From assembly GCA_007922305.1 (NCBI GenBank), contig ML677365.1:15680293-15744292 (forward strand): a DNA stretch of 64,000 nt, read 5' to 3'. The position numbers were made by a program, and so were the translations under genes. This DNA is from Dermatemys mawii (Eukaryota > Chordata > Testudines > Dermatemydidae). The notes below the pieces were generated by a model that saw only the letters and a list, made by a program, of their open reading frames with translations, had not been told where the DNA came from and did no database searches. Positions 23,101 through 35,479 of the stretch are shown here, in pieces (positions within the stretch are counted from its first letter, which is position 1; each line of letters begins with the position of its first letter).

Positions 23101-24509
23101 TTAGGAGAAAAATGTTAAGCTTCCATTCTGCTACTCTCTCCAAGAACCTTTTATATGTTTTCAGTTTATACGGATTGTTTACTTTGTAGAAACTAAAAAT
23201 TATTTAGATTAGAAGGAAGGTAAAATCTGGATTTGAAGAATCTATTAAAGTCTGTGTATACCCTCTTTTCTTTCTTGGTATTATATTGCCTCTTAATATA
23301 CACCAACCCATTTTTAAAGAGGATGATGCATATTTAATGTAAGAAATGTATTTAAAAGCAAGGGTTGCCAATCAGTCTAAATTTGTTACAGTTGAAATTT
23401 GATGGTCTAAAGACAATTTATAATCCTTTTCTTATAAAATGTTGTCAAATGTATGGTAGTTTCAGTTAAAGAGTTTATGGAAACTTTGTTTTAAGGTGGT
23501 TTAAAATAGAACTAAATCTTTAATTTGAATTTGATGGCACCTGTTTTCATTTTGTTTCCTTGGCAACACCACTGGTACCAAAAATTGCCTGTAGACCACC
23601 CTAGAGAAGAACTAAATCATTCTGTTTTTTTCATTTTAGCCTTTTACTTTACTGACTAAATATTTAAACAGAGCCATAACACGTCTGTCACAGTTTGCGA
23701 AATAGCTCTAGAATAAATGAGTTTGGGGTGCGTAATTTGCAAATTTTCCCAGGTTATTTTTTTGTTTCTATTGTTGTTTAGTTATTTTAAAATTGTATTA
23801 AGAAAAACAGAGAAAAATTAGTTGTGTATCACATGAGAAAAAATAAAAAGCAGGGTTTGAAACAAATAGTTTGCCTTTTGTCAAGCAGAGTTAAAAGTTC
23901 ATGTTTTTAGCCAATATGATCTGTTTTTAAAGTTGTACGAATATAAGGTTGGTTCCAGATGTGAATAAGTTTTCATTATTGAGGTTCCCATGGGAAAGAA
24001 ATAAGGCCAACACAAATGTTACCTCCAGATTTCTGCTCTTGAGTCTGTAAATTTACATTGACTATGAGCACTGGTTAAAGTGTTTGGAATTCCATGCACA
24101 TCTTTAAGCATTACGAATGCTTAGGGATTTTTTGGGGTGGTGTTCGGTGTTTGAGGGTTAGAGGTGGAAACAGACAAAAGAACTGGAAGGTATTGGTTGC
24201 CATTGTCTATATACCCCAAAAGCCACCTTTTCTTTTAAAGGTTCTCTTTAAAATGCGTTACAAACAATGAAATCCCAACCACCAACAATCAATCACTTTG
24301 TTCACAGAGAATACGCTTGTGCTGCCTGTAAAACAAATCCATGCTAACAAGTGAACTTCTGGCTCATGTTGGAGACTAAAGGAAAACTTTGAGATACTGG
24401 GAGGACGTTTCATGTGTGTTGTATTTGCCTTCCTCCTCCTTCTCCTCCCCACAAATACTTTTCTGAGAATGCATAGGTACTCCACACTCCAGAAAAGAAT
24501 CATTTAGTG
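20151..24509. other. Intron, mostly unassigned
   Basis: AT-rich sequence with no gene. About 21110-21235 (TTAGATTATGAAGCC ... GTGCTTAACACGTC ... TATATAAATA) resembles the 3' tail of an old LINE but is too short to assign. The open frame at 20240-20539 (-) shows no known domain. Confidence 0.5.
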
Positions 24510-24895
24510 GGGAGGTTAAGTGGTGGGGAAGAGAAGACCGAGGAGGGACATAACAGTTTTCAAGTTCATAAAAGGTTTTACAAGGAGAAGGGAGAAAATT
24601 TGTTCTCATTAACCTCTGAGGATAGGACAAGAAGCAATGTGCTTCAATTGCAGCAAGCGTGGTTTAGTTAGGACTTTAGGAAAAACTTCCTAACTGTCAG
24701 GGTGATTAAGCACTAGAATAAATTGTTTATAGGGAGATTGTGGAATCTCCATCACTTCAGATTTTTAAGAGCAGGTTGTACATACACCTGTCTGGGATGG
24801 TCTAGATAATACTTAGTCCTGCCTTGAGTGTAGGGGACAAGACTAGGAGACCTCTCAAGGTCTCTTCCAGCCCCACACTTCTGTGTTTCTATGAT
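24510..24895 (+). mobile_element. CR1 LINE, 3' end
   Basis: Typical sense CR1 ending: GGTTTAGTTAGGACTTTAGG, AAAAACTTCCTAACTGTCAG, GGAGATTGTGGAATCTCCAT, GTCTGGGATGGTCTAGATAA, TTAGTCCTGCCTTGAGTG, CTCTCAAGGTCTCTTCCAGC and a terminal TTCTATGATTATT. It is the least diverged CR1 3' end in the window. Confidence 0.92.
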
Positions 24896-27800
24896 TATTA
24901 AATTAGATATTCTGTGGTCTTCCCTCTACTTTTCTGTGGATATTCTGTGGTCTTTCCCTCTGGTATTATAGCTACAGGTCTGATGAAAGTAGTGGATGTG
25001 CAGTAGCCTCTATGCTATTTTGTTTCAGTTCTCCATACTCTGGGCTGTCACATTACCTGAGCCGCACAGTATGTCTTGGAAGCACCAGAGCACACAAGGT
25101 TTCCAGACTACTAATAGGGAAGACTTGAAACTAGTAGTGCTGCAGCTCAACAGGAAAGCTCCTTCACCAGTGATAATATGTTCCCTTTTCTCCCAGAGTT
25201 TCAAGTTTAGTTCTGGGGGATGAGTGAAAGCTTGAATTAGTACTTTTATTTTTCACCAGAGGATCAGGGAATGTTCACATATCTTGCTTTTGATAGTCTC
25301 TCTGGTTTCAGGCTGAACAAGATGACTGATAATCAGTATAAATTGTCATTAAATAAATCTAGAAGGGTGAACATTTTAACTTTTTTAAAATCAGAGCTTA
25401 GAATAAGTACAGTACCTTAAAAGCTTTTCATTTAGTATTCTTAAAATGTTGTGAATGCAATTTAGTTCAATGGTCCAGTTACCATGGAATCTTATACTGA
25501 TCACACAATATTTCTGTAAAAATGATAGGACACATTTTCTTGGCGCTCCGTGCTGCTCCCATGGCCAGACATCAACTGACTTCATAGGAGTTGGGAGGAT
25601 GACTTTGGAGTGAATGGAAAGGCAGTTGGAGTAGCCTGAAAGCCATTTGTACTGTGTGAGGAAACAAAGTTTCAATCTCAATTGTTTCTCCCTGAGCAAG
25701 GATAGTGGAACAATGTGATTGTGCTAGACAGGTTGTACAGTCATATTTCTAGAAGAAGAATGGGGTAGGATAACTCAGAGATTAAATTTAGATTGAACTA
25801 TTAATTATTTTATGCTGTGGTCTTTTGATAATTGTTAGTACTTTTTAATTTTTTTTTTTTTTTACTTTCCAACCCTGTTTCACATTGCATTTTTTTCTAT
25901 TCTTATCCTTATAAGTAGGCCAATAATAGTGTCAGACTTGGTTTTAGATAAATAAATTTTATCTTTTTATCTGTTCTACGTTTTTGGAGGCTGTTATTTT
26001 AAAGACGTGTATTGATATAAAATAAAGGGAGAGAGTATATAGTGTGGCTGCCTTCCACACATGGTACTTATTGGTCAGAGGGAGATCCAGAAATGCAACC
26101 TTTAACCTCACAGAATTTGAAACACTTTATTAACTTAAATTAACTGTTGTTGCTCTTCTATCCTCTATTAAATTGTATGGTATGGATGATTTATTGGATA
26201 TGTAGCTGGGATCATCACAATCTGGATTACATATTTTTAATGAATAAATTGATTTGTAAACTGTGTCTGTTATCCAAGTGTAGACAACAAAGTAAGACCA
26301 TTCTAACAAAGCAGCAGTTTATCTTGTGAATCTTAATGTCCTCTCCAAGTTGCACTATTAAAATAGACATTTTTTTTACATATCTGTGTGGCTACAAATA
26401 TTCAATTGCAGACTGCCTTATAGCCATTCTTAACTTAATCTGACAATTTTGTATTCCCCTTCCATGTTGCTGGAAGCAAAACATAAAGATCAGATTTACC
26501 ACTTGACATTACTAACAAATGTTAACCCATGTAGCAGTCACCATTTGAACTTGAATTCTCAGTAGCAAATGGTATAATGTCTTCAAGTTACTGTGATCTC
26601 TGCAGAGAACAAATTTAAATGTCAGCATTTCTAACTGATGAATATTTATAAATGACATTAAATGAGATACATTCCTATAGTCTCTTGCCAGCCTCGTTAG
26701 ATATTATCAAAGCCTAAAGCACTGATTCTGCCATTTGTTGGTTGCATGTGAATTGGTGCACCCGCGCAGAGCCCCTTTGAAGTCCATGCTTGGTTATAGC
26801 AATCTGTCTGTGCTCATGAGTTACAGCTAACGTAACATATTTAGAAGCATGTAAGTGATTCAGGAGCCATTATCTAAAGTGAGGTAGGCACTTAAAATCC
26901 TAAAGTTTGACTAAAGCTCTATGTCCTTCCTCCCTCAACCGTCTTCCCCCGCCCCCACGAGGATAGATTAATCCCATATTGTGGTCTAACTCCCAACTGT
27001 TCTCATTAATACATTTCGTATTTCTGAATCCCCTTTACAATTTAAATTGGATAAGGTATTCTTCACTTCCTTTACTAAGCCATTGTGTCCTGTTTAATCT
27101 GCTCTTGTATGGTTGCTGATTTGCCCCTTAAAAGTGGCTGCATTTCGATGGTGGATGAAATGATCCTGTGTGTGTATACCAGTTAGATTTTTTTTAAGTA
27201 TTTCGAGATTCTTCAGTGTGGATAATGCTATGCAACTGCAGAATATCAACTATAACTGTCTCATGTTTATATGTAATCTTTTTTTAAAAAAATCCTTGGG
27301 TTTTGTAAAAATCCGTTTAGGTCACAGTTGAGTTTACTTATTGTTAGGGAAATGTGAAAACAATTAATTTGTAATGTAGTGGGGTCATTGAGAAGTAATT
27401 TTTGGTGGCCTTCATAATCCTCAATATAAAAGTTTAGTGCAGTACAAATAATTAAAAGGAAACAATGGTTTTGGACCCTCCCTCTTTTTGTTTGTGTTTC
27501 ACTTCTCTCCCCTTTCTCATTTCTTTGTTGTAGAGGTTCAGCTTGGCAGCTGCAGAGTAAGGGCAGAACCATACATCTGCATAGAAGTGCTTTTACTCTG
27601 GTGCTGGCTAATTTTGTGATCCTAATCAGTTTCACACAGCTGCTACATGTAACATACTTCTTGCCTGAGAGTCCAGTTATTCTTCTCTTTTAAACTGATG
27701 GTCCTAGTTGTCCAGTGGGATATCAGTGATGAACACATTTGTAATTTGCTATTTCAAGGTGTGACCTGGGCAGATGAATATTTATTTGCATGCTTATTAC

Positions 27801-30800
27801 ATTTTACTGCTTGGGTAATTGCATTTAAAACCTAGCTTTACAAGTGGCTATTAATGCTTTTTAGTGATTTGTAAATTATTACTACAAAGAAATAATATTT
27901 CTGCTGCTCTTAATTTTAGCTGCTTTTTGATATAGTTTCTCAGCATTTTTTGGACCATTTTTGATAGGCTTCCTGGACTTCCCTTGACCTGGTTCAGGAC
28001 CTTATCTCTTTAGAAGCTGTCATGATCATCTGACTCATTGTACTATGAAAATTCATCTTTTTATAAAGCACGTTTTACTATAGGACTTCCCAGGGATTTA
28101 TTCTGGAGCGCACACTCTTTTTCCACTGCTTCTTAATATCCACAGTAGACTGTTGCCTTTATTATTTATATGCAGAAAATAAACAGGGTTATCTCTGTGG
28201 TTTTGCAAACTTTGCATGAAATTAACCCTTGATATTAAAGTTTAAAAATTGATAGCAGATGGCATTAGTTAAATTAGCAAAACGACTCTTCTCAGTAACT
28301 AAATGGATACTCCATTGGCAAGCTTATTTCTTTCTTTTGACTTATAAAATTGCACTGATGAAAAAGCTCTCTGTTTGTACTACACTTAAAATAAGCTATT
28401 TCATGCTTCAAAAGTAGACAATGCCAAAAAAGATTCCAGCTCTGTCAGCCTTAGACCCCACCCTTCAACCTCATTCCCTCAGGCAGTAGTTTGTGTTAAT
28501 GGGTGTTGCAAAGTCTCTTGAAGGTCATTACATTTGGGCTGTAGTATCCAAGTGAAGGGGAACAAGTTTTAGAGTTGAAGGAGCCATGCTTCAGCACATT
28601 TAACTCTGGGAGCCACTGGCTTGATCGCCTAGGCTGATTTTAGTTGCTGCAGTGTCCCACCAGGATTGAGTTTGTCTTGGAAGGCTCCCTCAGTTGTCTC
28701 CCCATTGGCTTTCCATGTTGAGAGCTCTACTACTTCTTATCCTCCCTTGTCAAGTTTTTTATCCCTGGCCCTTTTTGACAGTTTTCGTACCCTAATCTGA
28801 CCATCTGTCAGCCTTTTTCACAATCACTCCCATACCTTTTCGATATAGTCTTCATGGATAGTTTAACTTCCCTAAAATTCATCCTCAGGGGCTCTACTCT
28901 ACCCATTTTATAGTACTTCTTTAAAACCCAGTATCTTATTGCCTATAATGAGTCTTGTTGGTTGTATAAAACCAACAATATTTTGTTTCCCCTTCCCTAA
29001 CTTCTTTCTACTTGGCCTGAGGTTGCGAGCTCTTCAGGCCAAGTCCTGCCCTTTAATGTCTGGAAAGTAAGAGCCTAGTAAATTGTGGGCACCATTATAA
29101 ACAGCCAGGACTGAAATATTCATCTTATAGGTCAACACTACCTTTATTTCACCCAGAAAGAAATGAGAAGCCAGTAGAGGCCATATACTCCCTATTGGAA
29201 ATACTGCTAAGTAAGCAGGTAGTAATATTGTTAGCTAGCTGAAATTTCATGCATCCAGCTCCATACAGATGGCATTGCAGCAATACAGCCTTGAGGTGAA
29301 AAAGATGTATTTATTACTTTGGATATATGCAGGTGCTTATGTTGTATCTTCTGATAACTTCAGTTAACTTGTAAATGCAGAAAACAGATAACTGCTTTTT
29401 TTAACTTAATTTTTGTTGTCTGTTGATTTTTCTTTGATTCCAGTGAGCGGGAAAATCATTGGTGTGTTTGATTTTAGAGATTTCTTGCAGGAAAATAACA
29501 TCAGAATTTAAATTACTAGCTATCCTGTTAGATGTGTTTTCTTTCAAACCATTTTTTATGTTACTTGGCTTCATAAGTCATCATTTTGGTCTGCAAAATT
29601 CAGTTGTTGGGACAATAACAAAAACTCCTTTATTTTAGCATGTCAATCCAGTTTTTATGGGTGTTTTCTGGCTTCTGGTTAGACAGCAGCTTTATTTTAA
29701 AGTACTTTTGAACATACACAAGATGTTAAATGAACTTTCTTCTGGTTATTTAGATTTATTTCCTCCATGTATACATGACCTGTTATTTTGTCCTAGAGAA
29801 GACTGCAGGTGTCTGTTTTTATGTTACAATGAGCCTCCATTTTTATTCCTTATTTATGCAATTCTTTGAATCTGCATATTAAGCTATCAGAGTTCTCTTA
29901 AGCTTTTAAGTCTGAAATGGAAATGTATAGTTTCCCACTGTGAAGAAGCTTATTTTTTAACAAATAAAGATAATCAATAAGAATAATTTGGTGTGCAAAG
30001 TAGTATGTTGATATCCTGTGCCCTTGCATTTCAGTCAGTGATTATTTAAATTATGACACCCAGTGCTTTGCCTTAAGGCTTACAATTCTGTAACTTTTTT
30101 CAGATGTATCAAGTAAGCATTGCCTAATTTGTTATGAAAGTGAAAGAAAAGTTGTTCAATAATTCTAACTTAGTTGTGCAGCTAACATCTGTTTCTGATG
30201 AAATTTTGGTAATATGATAAGAATTTAAAAGAACTGTGTGATTGCTGGGTTCAAATAATCTTTCCAATGATAGTCAACCAAAGGTGGCTTTTCCTTTCTT
30301 TTGAGGGTCATTTATATGTATGAGATATTATTAAGTCCAAATGGTAGAGAAATATAATGCTAGGAGACATGCTGAAATTATACACAGGTTTCTTCAGACA
30401 ATGATGCTCATGGATTAATTGGCAAAATTGTGGAATACATTTTGTTTTAATCTGCTTCTTGAATTTAGCATTAAGATTATTCATAATTTCACTGAGGAGA
30501 GCTAGTTAAAGTGGAGGCTCTCTCTCTCATTTGATAAGTGTGCATTATACATATAGAAGACTTTTAAAATGTGCTTAAATTATTTTTTAAAAATCACAGT
30601 GATTGTTTAGACCATATTTCCAATGTATGTGTGAACAGGAATACTATTTATACGGTAAAATTAATTTTTATGTGATTTTACTAAATATTGCATGTTATGG
30701 AATTAGGAGTATGTAATGATGAATGTAAGAGCTTTATGGCCTAGGTTTCAGATAAACACCATATTTAAAGGTGTTTAGATGCCTGAAGATGCTTTATTGG

Positions 30801-31440
30801 GATTTGGTTTTAGTGGCATTTAGATGCACAGGCACTTTAAAAAATCCTATTAAGCGCCAAGCTATATCTTTAGGCAACAGATTTAATTAAACTCATGCAC
30901 AAGTCTGTTTAAATTTAGGCTTATTTTGGTTACTTAAACGTTACTCATTCCATTAGGAACACATTTCAGCTTTATCAAATGAGCCACACTTATAGTGAAA
31001 TAAGGGTGTCCGTGGAGGGGTTTTGCAGAAGTTAACAAAATTGCTTTAATGAAGCAATGAACTTTAATGAAATCAGTGAAAGTATGTGTGTAGACAAGGT
31101 TTAAGATTTTTTTTTTTAATAATCTGTAATGTTGAAGCTTGATTTTTTATTAAATGTTACTCATCAAACCCTTTCATATCTGTGGACTCCTCTACAAACT
31201 GAATAGGAATAGGATGTTCATTATGCCTCTATGTTGTATGAATTCCTTGAAAACTAAGATATGATTGTCCATGAGGCTGTTGCAGAATAGCCCCTTACCC
31301 TATTACCAATCCCACTTCACTGTATTCTAAGAAATTCCGTCAGAAGCTGCAAAATCAACATAAATCATGTTATCTGGCTGTTGTGAAATTAAGAAACACT
31401 TCCTTGATTTGATCTTTAAACATATTAGAAAAGTTATGGA
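24896..31440. other. Intron, mostly unassigned
   Basis: 6.5 kb of AT-rich intron. About 28985-29105 (GGCCTGAGGTTGCGAGCTCT, TCAGGCCAAGTCCTGCCCTT, TTGTGGGCACCATTATAAAC) resembles a LINE or SINE 3' tail of an old family. The rest shows no repeat family, exon or RNA gene that I can support. Confidence 0.5.
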
Positions 31441-31559
31441 ACAGGTACAAGAAACTCTTAATATCTCTTCTTACTGAATATGCATTCCTTCCTCTTTCAG
31501 TCCTCCTCAAAAGCCTCATACTGTATGTTTTCAATACTCTTGTGATTTATATTATTGGC

Positions 31560-32140
31560 CAAAAAAAAAGTCTTAATCCCTAATTATGCAGTATTCAAAA
31601 CTGTCTCCATCTCACTATAGATGTCTAAAAGCTCTTGCCCCCAGAGCTGGCCTTTGGATGCCCTCTGCCATGTAGCTACTTGCAGATTGTGATCATGTCA
31701 CCACTTAACCTTCTGTTGAATACATTACATAGAACAGGTTGAACTTCTTTAGTTTTTCACTATAAAGGCAGTTTTCCCAACCTAGAATCGTTCTTGTAAC
31801 TCTATTTTCTGAACCCCTTTCAATTTTTCTATGTCCGTTTTGAAGTGGATCCCATACAACTGGATGTCATATTCGGTTAATTCTATCACTAATGCTATGT
31901 GTATATGTAATATAACCTGAATACTTCTACTCTGTCTTTCCTGATTTATACAGGCAAGGATTGTGTTAATTGTCGTATCCACCACATTGCACTAGCAGCT
32001 CATTTCAACTGGTAATTCCATTTCTATGTCACCTCTTTTCAGAATATAGTCCATTATCCTGTAAGTGTGACCTACATATTTCTTCTAGATGTAAGACATT
32101 GCATTTGGCTGTATTAAAATGCATATTGTTTGAATGAGCC
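31560..32140 (-). mobile_element. CR1 LINE fragment
   Basis: Antisense CR1 3' half: GTGATCATGTCACCACTTAA, AGGTTGAACTTCTTTAGTTT, CCCTTTCAATTTTTCTATGT and ACATTGCATTTGGCTGTATT are typical phrases of the reverse strand. It ends exactly where the LTR at 32141 begins. Old and frameshifted. Confidence 0.75.
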
Positions 32141-32703
32141 TGTAGCTGAGACCTAACCTGACATGAGTAATTAACACATGGAGGGGGTGGTCTCATTTTT
32201 CGGAAGATAGAATTAGGGAAGGAAATAAATCGTCAGATTGAAACAGAATGTGCTAAATAAGATAAGTAAATAGGTCAATAGGCTAAGAAGACAATGTCTG
32301 AGCCAACTAAGATAAGAGGAAGAACATGGAGGGAAGTATTTACTATGAACTAGATAACAAGGGAAGTTAAGAGTGTAGAGATGAGGTAAAGAAGAAATTG
32401 AACCATGGTCAGTGTGTGGATAGCGGATGCTGCCCAGAGAATGGTTCCTGCTAAGTAACCAAGCTAATCCAAAAATGTGTGATACAATGTATAGTAAATG
32501 CAATGGGATGTGTAAATGGAGAAAATTTCTGTGTAACTTTGGAGCTGTGATTTACCCTGCGTTCATCCTCTCACTGTTTGAGTCTGATCAACTCAGCGTA
32601 GCACTGCTGTATGCCAAATAAAAATACCTGAGTGACAAAGCCTAGAGTCTAACTTAATTCTTGCGAAGCTGAGTGGAAAGAGATCTCGGAAGGAATCCCA
32701 ACA
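32141..32703 (+). mobile_element. Probable endogenous retrovirus LTR, + strand
   Basis: Starts TGTAGCTGAGACC and ends GGAATCCCAACA, so it has TG...CA ends. AATAAA at 32617-32622 lies about 80 bases before the end, the usual place for LTR polyadenylation. It is followed by TAGTGCTGTGACTTGACCCC, which has the look of a primer-binding site and leader. No retroviral gene follows; CR1 sequence starts within 30 bases. I found no matching flanking duplication, so this may be the 5' LTR of a deleted provirus. Confidence 0.6.
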
Positions 32704-32727
32704 TTAGTAGTGCTGTGACTTGACCCC

Positions 32728-32795
32728 AGCAGAGTCCTGCAGGAATTTGTTACTGGACCAACACTATTCAATGTCTTTATAAATGATTTGGGCAA
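32728..32795 (+). mobile_element. CR1 RT scrap, sense
   Basis: Encodes LQEFVTGPTLFNVFINDLGN, the RT motif region known in CR1 as PQGSVLGP...FINDL. It ends at the hairpin loop at 32791-32795. Confidence 0.75.
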
Positions 32796-32812
32796 CAAAT
32801 CATTTATAAAGA
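32774..32812. repeat. Perfect 17-bp hairpin with 5-base loop
   Basis: TCTTTATAAATGATTTG, loop GGCAA, CAAATCATTTATAAAGA. It sits exactly between sense and antisense CR1 pieces; the left arm codes the FINDL motif of RT. Confidence 0.95.
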
Positions 32813-33170
32813 TAACTGCTGGTAAAATATTTCAAGATCTGTCAAATATCAATGGCTCGGAGCTTTCCTTAGCCAGTTCTTTAAAACACTTGGGTGCAAG
32901 CTATTAGGCCCTGCAGGTTTAAGTTTTTTACTTCAGTAATTGCTGTTTATTAGCCTCTCTAATTACTGTTGGACTAGAAAATGTTTATCATTATAAGATG
33001 TGAGTACATCATCCAACTTGTTTCCAAATATAGAACAGAAATATTTATTTTGTACTACTGTTTTTTCTGTATAATTGTCAACACTATCGCCATCACTAAT
33101 TAGTAACAGATGTGTAACATTGCTAGGATTTCTTTTGCTCCTGGTATATTAAAAAACAAGCTACTTATAG
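32796..33170 (-). mobile_element. CR1 pol fragment, antisense
   Basis: On the - strand this reads the CR1 linker before RT: LKPAGPNSLHPSVLKELAKE followed by a decayed part, the counterpart of the GPDxIHPxVLKEL segment. The + text AGCCTCTCTAATTACTG also fits antisense CR1. Confidence 0.7.
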
Positions 33171-33623
33171 GCCCTGATCCTCCTCCATTAAAGTCAATAG
33201 AGGTGTTGTGATTGACCTCAATGAGCAAAGGATCAATCAAGCATATTCCTCAGACTTTTCATTGATACCTTTAGCTTCCCTTATCAATTGTCTGCATCAT
33301 TGCTATTTGCTTCCCCATTTTTATTTGTGTTATACCTTATTTTTATTTTTATTGCTGTTACTTTCCTCTTTAACGTTCTCTTAGTTCCTTTTCTCTTTCC
33401 CACCTCATTTTATGCACATGAATTAAATTATGTTTGCTGTTTTTAACTGATTCACACCAATTCCATTACAATTGGAAATGCACATGAATTTCAAAATATG
33501 GGTCTGGACCCACACTTCACCAGAGTCCAGGTTTTTTTGTGTTTGGGGTATTGGTTTGGGCCTATTTCTACTTACAGTTTTTGGGGATAGTCTTTTCCTG
33601 GAACAGAGAAAATCACTCTAGAA

Positions 33624-35471
33624 CAGGGGTCTGCAAACTACGGCCCACGGGCCGGATCCAGCCCGCGAGCTTGATTTCTCCGGCCCCCAAGCTGAGCAGG
33701 CACGTGGAGAAGACTCTGTGCTTAGTAGCTGCCGGCAGCTGGAAGAGCAAAGCAGGAGGGCATGGCAGGGGCTGGAGGAGCAAAGGGAAATGGTGCTAGC
33801 AGCAGGGTGAGGAGCAAAGGAGGGAGAGTCACGCTGAGCAGGCATGTGGGGAAGCTATTTCCCCACCTTGCGAGTAGCTGCCGGCAGAGGAGAAGTAAAG
33901 AGATGAGTGTCCCTGCGGCCGGGGGGCGGGGGTGTCGCGGCAGCTGGAAGAGCAAAGGGGAGGTAGGGTTACCATTGTCTGGATTCTCCTGGACAGCCAA
34001 CTTTTGGATAAAAATAGCTTGGATGGGGAAATCTGTAAAAGTCTAAAAATGTCCAGGATCCCCTCCTGCCGCTGCAGAGCTCGGTTTTGGGCTCTCCCTC
34101 TCTCCCCCGCAGCTATAACAGCACGTCCCAAGGATTCCCCCCGCCCGCCCGTGCAGAGCATGGTTTTGGGCTCTCCCTCTCTCCTCCGCAGCTGTAGCAG
34201 CACGTTCCCTCTCCTCCCTCCTCTGCATTCTCAGAGCTGCTGGCCCAAGCACGTGGAGCTAGGGAGTGTGGCAGCGTGTTGCTCAGCGCAGAGCCCCACA
34301 CGCTGTTTTGAGCTGCACTGTCGGGGGAGTGTTTACAGAAGGGGCAGAGAGTTTCTGGACGTGGCAGTCAAGGGACAGGGAGTGGGGGGGTTAGATGGAT
34401 TAGGGGTTCTGGGGGGGCAGTCAGGGGGCAAGGAGCAGGGAGGCTTAGGTAGGGGGTGGGATCCGGTGGGCAGTTAGGGTGGGGGGTCTCAGGACGGGGC
34501 GGTCAGAGGCAAGGAGAAGGGAGGCTTAGGTAGGTGGTGGGGTCCTAGGAGCAGTGAGGGTGGGGGGGTCCCCGGAGGGGGCAGTTGGGAGAAAGGAGCA
34601 GGGTGGCTTAGGTAGGTGGTGGGGTCCTATGGGGGGAAGTTAGGGTGGGGGGTCTCTGGAGGGGGCAATCAGGGGCAAGGAGCAGGGAGGCTTAGGTAGG
34701 GGGTAGAGTCCTGGGGTGCAGTTAGGGGCAGTGGTCCCAAGAGGGGAGAGTCAAGGGATAAGGGGAGGGGGAGTTGGAGGTTCTGAGGGAGTAGGAAGTG
34801 GGAGGGAGTGGGCGGGCCTAGCCTCTCCCCTCCCCCACAAAAGGGTTACCATTCTGCCGGACATGTCTGGATATTTTGGTTAAAATAGTGTGTGGATTAA
34901 AAATAAATCTCTTATGTCCAGGATTTCTCTCCGCCGAACTTGGGGGAGGGCTGGGTGTACTTGGCTTCTGCTCGGTGCAGGGCCTTCCCTGTGGGGGAGG
35001 GTCCTCCTTTCTCTCTCTTACCCCTGCTCCACTCTGTTGTGGTCTCTGTGCAGCAGGGAGGGGCACCCTCTCCCTCTTAGGAACTCACTGATGGGAAGTG
35101 GGAGGTAGAGATGTGGGGCAAGCTGCTATTTTGAGTGTGTACCATACTTCTCATTAATCCTAAAATATTTCTTTATTTTTGAATATGTGTGTTTTTGTGC
35201 TACAATTGTGTGAGTTTAGAAATAAAATAGAAAAATGTGAAATGATTTTTAATGTATTGGCAAATATTTTGTATGATTTCACAGTACTTGCACTGATTAT
35301 ACAGCTACTTTTATACCTGATTTAGAATTTAATACAACACTGACAGTATAGTGTTGTTTAATGATTTTGCATGTATTTGCATAAATTAATTTTCCCCACT
35401 GTTGCTTTGGCCCACGAAGCCCCTTCAAAAATCTAATATGGCCCTTGTCTCATTAAGTTCGGAGACCCCGG
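33624..35471. mobile_element. hAT element, 1.85 kb, with G-rich minisatellite
   Basis: The left end CAGGGGTCTGCAAACTACGG and the right end AAGTTCGGAGACCCCGG are inverted repeats. The flanks CTCTAGAA (33616-33623) and CTCTACAA (35472-35479) form an 8-bp duplication with one change. Inside are a direct repeat pair starting GGGTTACCATT (33966 and 34843), a 79-bp doublet around GGTTTTGGGCTCTCCCTCTC (34083 and 34162) and an 82-bp minisatellite. The last 370 bp before the right end are AT-rich. No transposase frame remains; the open frames are by-products of GC-rich repeats. Confidence 0.93.
34360..34720 (+). repeat. G-rich minisatellite, about 82-bp unit, four copies
   Basis: GAGGCTTAGG (one copy GTGGCTTAGG) recurs at 34440, 34521, 34603 and 34687, each within a unit that also has AGTTAGGGTGGGGGGTC-like and GGGGCAAGGAGCAGGG-like parts. 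Many G runs of three or more lie on the + strand. Confidence 0.9.
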
Positions 35472-35479
35472 CTCTACAA

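Noticed and set aside
33829..34477. Open frames of up to 181 codons on both strands
   Set aside because: By-products of the duplicated GC-rich interior of the hAT element at 33624-35471.
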